Shown here: piece by piece, positions 5,630-8,783 of the stretch
Layout: every line of letters begins with the position of its first letter
Position numbering within the stretch: the stretch's first letter is position 1
Source of the DNA: CAZKUN01 sp964555935
GTDB taxonomy: Bacteria; Armatimonadota; Zipacnadia; Zipacnadales; VGFC01
Reading direction: 5' to 3'
Assembly: GCA_964555935.1 (NCBI GenBank)
Contig: CAZKUN010000331.1
Coordinates: 1-8,783, forward strand
Length of the DNA: 8,783 nt
Position numbers and translations under genes: made by a program
The notes under the pieces: generated by a model
What the model was told of the DNA's origin: nothing
The model's database searches: none
The model's input: only the letters and a program-made list of their open reading frames with translations

Positions 5630-7708
5630 TTACTCTTCCTCTGCTGCGCGCGCCTGTTCGAGAGCGATCATCTTCTCCGCCAAGTGCGCCGGCAGTTCCT
5701 CGTAGTGCGAGAAACGCTGCGAGTAACTCGCCCGCCCCTGCGTCGCCGACCGTAGGTCCGCCTCATATGTCGCCAACTCGCCCAACGGAACCATCGCCTG
5801 AACAATCGTCGTCGCGCCTCGCGGATCCATACCCAGCACCCGCCCGCGCCGGCCGTTGAGGTCGCTCATGACATCGCCGACCGATTCCTCGGGGCAGACG
5901 ACCTCGAGTTCAACAAGCGGCTCCAGAATGGTCATCTGAGCCTGCTCTTGCGCTGCCCGCAGGCCGATCTGTGCGGCCATGCGAAACGCGATGTCAGACG
6001 AGTCGACCGGATGAGAGCTGCCGTCGTCGAGCGTGACCTTGACGTCCACAATCGGGTAGCCAGCCGGCCCACCGAGTGCCAAACCGTCGCGCAAGCCCTT
6101 CTCGACGGCCGGGATGAAGTTGCGCGGAACGGAGCCGCCCCTGACCTCATCGACAAACTCAAAGCCCGAGCCCGACTCGCCCGGCTCAACGCGGATCCAA
6201 CAGTCCCCGAACTGGCCGCGACCGCCGGTCTGCTTCTTGTGGCGCCCGTGGACCCGAGCGGAGCCCTTGAAGGTCTCGCGGTACGGAATCTTCGGGGTGC
6301 CGAGCGCTATCTCCGCACCAAACTTGCGCTTGATGCGTTGGACAGCGATCTGGAGGTGCATGCCACCCATTCCGATGACAACCATCTCGCTCGTCTCCGG
6401 GCTACGCTGCGAAGTAAACGCGATGTCTTCCTCGGCGTAACGAGCCATCGCGATCGACAGCTTGTCCTCGTCAGCCTTTGAAGCGGCTTCCGCGCTCGCC
6501 GTATACATCGGCTCGGGAAGCTCCGGCAGGTCAAAGCTGACGACTACCTTCGGATCGCAGAGGGCGTCGGTCGTCAGCGCATCGCCAAGCTTGGTGACGC
6601 ACCCGAGATCGCCGGCTATCAGCTCCGCCGTGTCCTCAGTCTCTTTGCCTTGCATCAGCGCCAGGCCACTGAGTTTCTCACGGCCCTTTGTCCGAGAGTC
6701 GGTCACCACGGCGTCGGCCCCCAGCGAACCGGAAACGCTACGCAACATCGAGATCCGGCCAACGAACGGGTCGCTCATCGTCTTGAAGATCACGCCCGCC
6801 GCCGTGCCCGCCGCATCGCACGTAATGGTGATTTCCTCGTCCTTAGCGTCCTTCGCGGCCCACTCGCGCCCAGCCGGCGACGGGAGCGAACCAACAATCA
6901 TGTCCAGCACAGCAGTTGCGCCAATGCAGCTATACGCGCCGCTCGGCATGACGGGGATCAACTCGCCGCTGAGCATGGCGGCTCCGAGCGCCGCGCGAAG
7001 TTCATCGGTAGTGATCTCCTCTTCCTCGAGGTAGCGCTCCATAAGGTCGTCGTCGCTGGAAGCGATCTCCTCGACCAGGGCCTCGCGCGCTTCCTCAACC
7101 TCGTCAGCCATGTCAGCCGGCACGTCCTCGGTCTTCGCGCCCTGCCCCTCACCAGTGATGGCCTTGCCCGCCAGCAGATCGATGACGCCCGTGAAACTCT
7201 CGGCTTCGCCAATCGGAAGATGCGTCACGATCGGCTTGACGTCAACCAGTCGCTCTTCAATGCTCGTCACGGCTTGCTCGAAGTTCGCGTTGGCCTTGTC
7301 CATCTTGTTGACAACGGCGATCATCGGCTTGCCCATGCGCTTGGCGGTCGCGCACACCTTTTCGGTGTGGACCTCAACGCCTGAGATAGCATCTACGAGC
7401 AGTAGCGCGCCTTCGGCAACCCACAGCGAGTAGATAGCGTCAGCGATGAAGTCGGCGTAGCCAGGCGTGTCGAGCAGGTTGACCTTGCCCCCCTGCCACT
7501 CGCAGTGGCAGAGCGCGGGCACGATCGAGATGTTCCGGTCGATCTCTTCGGGCTCATAGTCGCCGACGGCGTTGCCATCGTCGACCCGCCCAAGCCGCGT
7601 CACAGCGCCAGAGGCGAACAGCAACGCTTCGGTGAGCGTCGTCTTGCCCGCGCCGCTATGCGAGATGATCGCGACGTTTCTGATTCTGTCGGTGCTCAAC
7701 TGAGCCAT
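5630..7708 (-). CDS. EF-G-like translational GTPase (EF-G paralogue)
   Basis: The 692-residue product has all EF-G domains. The G domain has SHSGAGKT (16-23), switch I ending RNISI (58-62), DTPGYADF (80-87) and NKMD (134-137). Domain III has GMGGMHLQIAVQRIKRKFG. Domain IV has HKKQTGGRGQFGD (490-502) and the tip DGSSHPVDSSD with His566. Domain V has EESVGDVMSDLNGRRG and LRSATQGRASYSQRFSHYEE. Canonical EF-G has AHIDAGKT, RGITI and DTPGHVDF. The Tyr84 for His and Ser61 for Thr changes are features of the EF-G-2/EF-G-like branch, so this is probably not the main translocase. RF3 lacks domain IV, and TetM-type proteins keep the canonical G motifs. The ATG at 7706-7708 has AGGAGG nine bases upstream; an ATG 23 codons earlier lacks this. 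Its place between rpsQ and rplN is unusual. Confidence 0.93.
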   Translation of the reverse strand: MAQLSTDRIRNVAIISHSGAGKTTLTEALLFASGAVTRLGRVDDGNAVGDYEPEEIDRNISIVPALCHCEWQGGKVNLLDTPGYADFIADAIYSLWVAEGALLLVDAISGVEVHTEKVCATAKRMGKPMIAVVNKMDKANANFEQAVTSIEERLVDVKPIVTHLPIGEAESFTGVIDLLAGKAITGEGQGAKTEDVPADMADEVEEAREALVEEIASSDDDLMERYLEEEEITTDELRAALGAAMLSGELIPVMPSGAYSCIGATAVLDMIVGSLPSPAGREWAAKDAKDEEITITCDAAGTAAGVIFKTMSDPFVGRISMLRSVSGSLGADAVVTDSRTKGREKLSGLALMQGKETEDTAELIAGDLGCVTKLGDALTTDALCDPKVVVSFDLPELPEPMYTASAEAASKADEDKLSIAMARYAEEDIAFTSQRSPETSEMVVIGMGGMHLQIAVQRIKRKFGAEIALGTPKIPYRETFKGSARVHGRHKKQTGGRGQFGDCWIRVEPGESGSGFEFVDEVRGGSVPRNFIPAVEKGLRDGLALGGPAGYPIVDVKVTLDDGSSHPVDSSDIAFRMAAQIGLRAAQEQAQMTILEPLVELEVVCPEESVGDVMSDLNGRRGRVLGMDPRGATTIVQAMVPLGELATYEADLRSATQGRASYSQRFSHYEELPAHLAEKMIALEQARAAEEE

Positions 7709-7745
7709 CTCTTGCTGCCTCCTGCAGTCATCAACGCCATACCCA

Positions 7746-7764
7746 CGCCGCCCACCCGGCGGCG
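7746..7764 (-). promoter_or_regulatory. Strong GC hairpin between rpsQ and the EF-G-like gene
   Basis: The transcript reads CGCCGCC, loop GGGUG, GGCGGCG: seven uninterrupted G-C pairs with a five-base loop, inside the 76-base gap after rpsQ. The downstream sequence is not U-rich, so it is not a standard terminator, but it could cause pausing, protect a 3' end or mark a processing site separating the S10 and spc portions. Confidence 0.5.
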
Positions 7765-7784
7765 ACTCGACCGGCATCGGCTAC

Positions 7785-8048
7785 CTAGCGAGCGCGGGAC
7801 AATATGCCCGTGACGCGCCACGACTTGTCCTTGCTAAGCGGCCGGCACTCGGTAATCTCGACCCGATCGCCCTCGCGGCACTCGTTGGCCTCATCATGGG
7901 CCTTGAACTTCCTGCCGCGCCGCAGCACCTTCTTGTAGAGCGGGTGCCGCGTGATGCGCTCAACTCGGATCACAACTGTCTTTTCCATCTTCGCGCTGAC
8001 GACCACACCCTCTTTGGTCTTCCGCGCGACTCTCGCAGTATCGGCCAT
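7785..8048 (-). CDS. rpsQ: 30S ribosomal protein S17
   Basis: S17 is a primary 16S rRNA-binding protein of the 30S body with an OB fold. The 87-residue product begins MADTARVARKTKEG, then VVVSAKMEKTVVIRVERITRHPLYKKVLRRGRKFKAHDEANECREGD, the typical S17 core, then VEITECRPLSKDKSWRV. Length is normal. The ATG at 8046-8048 has GGAAGG about eight bases upstream; starts further upstream add an unconserved peptide that overlaps rpmC. The stop is TAG. It follows rpmC by 31 bases in the standard S10 order. The next gene should be rplN but is the EF-G-like gene, after a 76-base gap with a strong hairpin. Confidence 0.97.
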   Translation of the reverse strand: MADTARVARKTKEGVVVSAKMEKTVVIRVERITRHPLYKKVLRRGRKFKAHDEANECREGDRVEITECRPLSKDKSWRVTGILSRAR

Positions 8049-8079
8049 CCCGGCCACCTTCCAGTCGAGTGATTCTCGG

Positions 8080-8304
8080 TTAGCGAATGCCAAGCTTGCG
8101 TTCGTGCTTAAGCGTCTTGATCCGCGCGATCGCCTTGCGGTACTTGCGGATCCGCTTGGGATCCTCGACCTGCCCGGACGACATCCGGAAGCGCAGGTTG
8201 AACAGACTCTCGGAAACATAGTTCATGCGTTCATCCAGCTCGTGGTCACTCATGCCCCGCAGGCGCTCGATGAACTCAGCGGTTGTTTTGCTGTCGTCAG
8301 GCAC
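8080..8304 (-). CDS. rpmC: 50S ribosomal protein L29
   Basis: L29 lies at the polypeptide exit tunnel and helps dock SRP and trigger factor. The product has the family pattern: FIERLRGMSDHELDERM (11-27), LFNLRFRMSSGQVEDPKRIR (34-53), AIARIKTLKHERKLGIR (58-74). The N-terminus is about ten residues longer than many L29 proteins. I chose the GTG at 8302-8304 (74 residues), which has GAGGAG seven bases upstream and overlaps the rplP TGA by eight bases. An in-frame GTG at 8317-8319 (79 residues) lies beside that same Shine-Dalgarno and would leave it without a spacer. Translation is likely coupled to rplP. The stop is TAA. Confidence 0.93.
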   Translation of the reverse strand: MPDDSKTTAEFIERLRGMSDHELDERMNYVSESLFNLRFRMSSGQVEDPKRIRKYRKAIARIKTLKHERKLGIR

Positions 8305-8683
8305 TGATGGTCTCCTCACGCGACAGGATCCGCGTCTTTACAGGCAGCTTCTGGGCGGCCAGCCTCAACGCCTCGCGCGCCACATCTGCCTCGACGCCAC
8401 CCATCTCAAACATCACCCGCCCCGTCTTAACGACGCACACCCAGTACTCCGGCGTGCCCTTGCCCTTGCCCTGACGAGTCTCAGCGGGCTTCTGCGTGAC
8501 GGGCTTGTCTGGGAACACTCGGATCCAGACTTTGCCACCGCGACGTGCGTGACGCGTCATCGCAACACGGGCCGCCTCGATCTGTCGGCTGCTCATCCAG
8601 AACGGCTCCAGCGCCTGCAGACCGAAGTCACCAAAGTCGAGCTTATTGCCACGTCCCGCCTTGCCCTTCCTGCGCCGCATCAT
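8297..8683 (-). CDS. rplP: 50S ribosomal protein L16
   Basis: L16 organises the A-site and central protuberance of the large subunit and assembles late. The product has GLQALEP (20-26), SSRQIEAARVAMTRHARRGGKVWIRVFPDKPVT and ETRQGKGKG, and ends AAQKLPVKTRILSREETISA. From the first in-frame ATG (8681-8683) it is 128 residues, about ten short of the usual length, beginning MMRRRKGKAGRGN and lacking the usual basic MLMPKR...YRKQ lead. No Shine-Dalgarno precedes that ATG. Upstream in frame lies CTG at 8711-8713, preceded by AGGAG (8718-8722), which would add ten residues (RPPNRRPQ included) and restore 138. The ATG start overlaps the rpsC tail by 41 bases. The stop is TGA. Confidence 0.9.
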   Translation of the reverse strand: MMRRRKGKAGRGNKLDFGDFGLQALEPFWMSSRQIEAARVAMTRHARRGGKVWIRVFPDKPVTQKPAETRQGKGKGTPEYWVCVVKTGRVMFEMGGVEADVAREALRLAAQKLPVKTRILSREETISA

Positions 8684-8783
8684 CTGCGGGCGCCGGTTCG
8701 GTGGTCGGTGCAGGTGTCTCCTGAGGTGTTGCCACCTCGGGTGCCGCGGCTTCGGGCGCTGCGGCTTCGGGCGCTGCGGCTTC
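8643..8783 (-). CDS. rpsC: 30S ribosomal protein S3, C-terminal tail (runs off the window)
   Basis: Only the last 46 residues are present. They are an Ala/Pro/Glu-rich tail: three EAAAP pentapeptides, a variant EVATP, then QETPAPTTEPAPADDAAQEG and the ending GGTWQ before a TAA stop. No conserved S3 domain is inside the window, so the identification rests on position: rpsC directly precedes rplP in the S10 cluster of nearly all bacteria, and many S3 proteins end in disordered Ala/Glu/Pro tails. The frame stays open to the window edge and overlaps rplP. It could in principle be a different gene placed before rplP, but that is less likely. Confidence 0.75.
   Translation of the reverse strand, partial: EAAAPEAAAPEAAAPEVATPQETPAPTTEPAPADDAAQEGQGGTWQ
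8739..8783 (-). repeat. Three 15-base tandem repeats in the rpsC tail
   Basis: Two identical 15-base units, GAAGCCGCAGCGCCC, and a third with two substitutions encode EAAAP three times; a more diverged EVATP unit follows at 8724-8738. The near-identity of the units at DNA level suggests recent slippage expansion. More copies may lie past the window edge. Confidence 0.85.

Noticed and set aside
5948..7384. Several plus-strand frames of 177-244 residues opposite the EF-G-like gene
   Set aside because: All are antisense shadows of a strongly conserved GTPase gene and contain no recognisable motifs.
5630..7708. Tetracycline-resistance (TetM-type) or RF3 protein
   Set aside because: RF3 lacks domain IV, which is complete here, and TetM-type proteins keep the canonical G-domain motifs; the SHSGAGKT and DTPGY motifs match EF-G-2-like proteins.
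7746..7764. Intrinsic terminator after rpsQ
   Set aside because: The stem is strong, but the downstream sequence is G-rich without a U-tract, and the next genes continue on the same strand at short spacing.

Overview
The window is a bacterial ribosomal-protein operon, read entirely on the minus strand. It covers the end of the S10 cluster, almost all of the spc cluster, secY and the start of adk. The DNA is moderately GC-rich. A four-cysteine (zinc) S14 and an L24 with two CxxC pairs argue against a typical proteobacterium, but I cannot name a phylum from this sequence. No plus-strand gene, tRNA, rRNA, CRISPR array or mobile element is visible, and no intergenic gap exceeds 92 bases.

In transcription order (high to low coordinates) the genes are: rpsC tail (partial), rplP, rpmC, rpsQ, an EF-G-like GTPase, rplN, rplX, rplE, rpsZ (zinc S14), rpsH, rplF, rplR, rpmD, rplO, secY and the adk N-terminal part. 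Spacings are short, from a 41-base overlap to a 92-base gap. Most genes have a clear Shine-Dalgarno sequence, and rplO/secY overlap by four bases (ATGA). This looks like one long co-transcribed unit making ribosomal proteins, the SecY translocon channel and adenylate kinase. I see no convincing promoter or Rho-independent terminator inside it.

Two departures from the usual order stand out. First, rpsE (S5), normally between rplR and rpmD, is absent: only 77 noncoding bases lie there. Second, a complete 692-residue EF-G paralogue sits between rpsQ and rplN, exactly at the S10/spc boundary. Its G domain has the EF-G-2-like changes (SHSGAGKT, RNISI, DTPGY), while domain IV keeps the conserved tip. 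GC-rich hairpins without U-tracts lie in the gaps on both sides of it.

Smaller points: the S3 gene ends in an Ala/Pro/Glu repeat tail that runs into rplP, and rplP may start at a CTG further upstream than its first ATG. Eight of the 15 visible stop codons are TAG, including six consecutive genes, which is unusual for highly expressed genes. Several intercistronic gaps hold small inverted repeats that could act as regulatory or processing sites.
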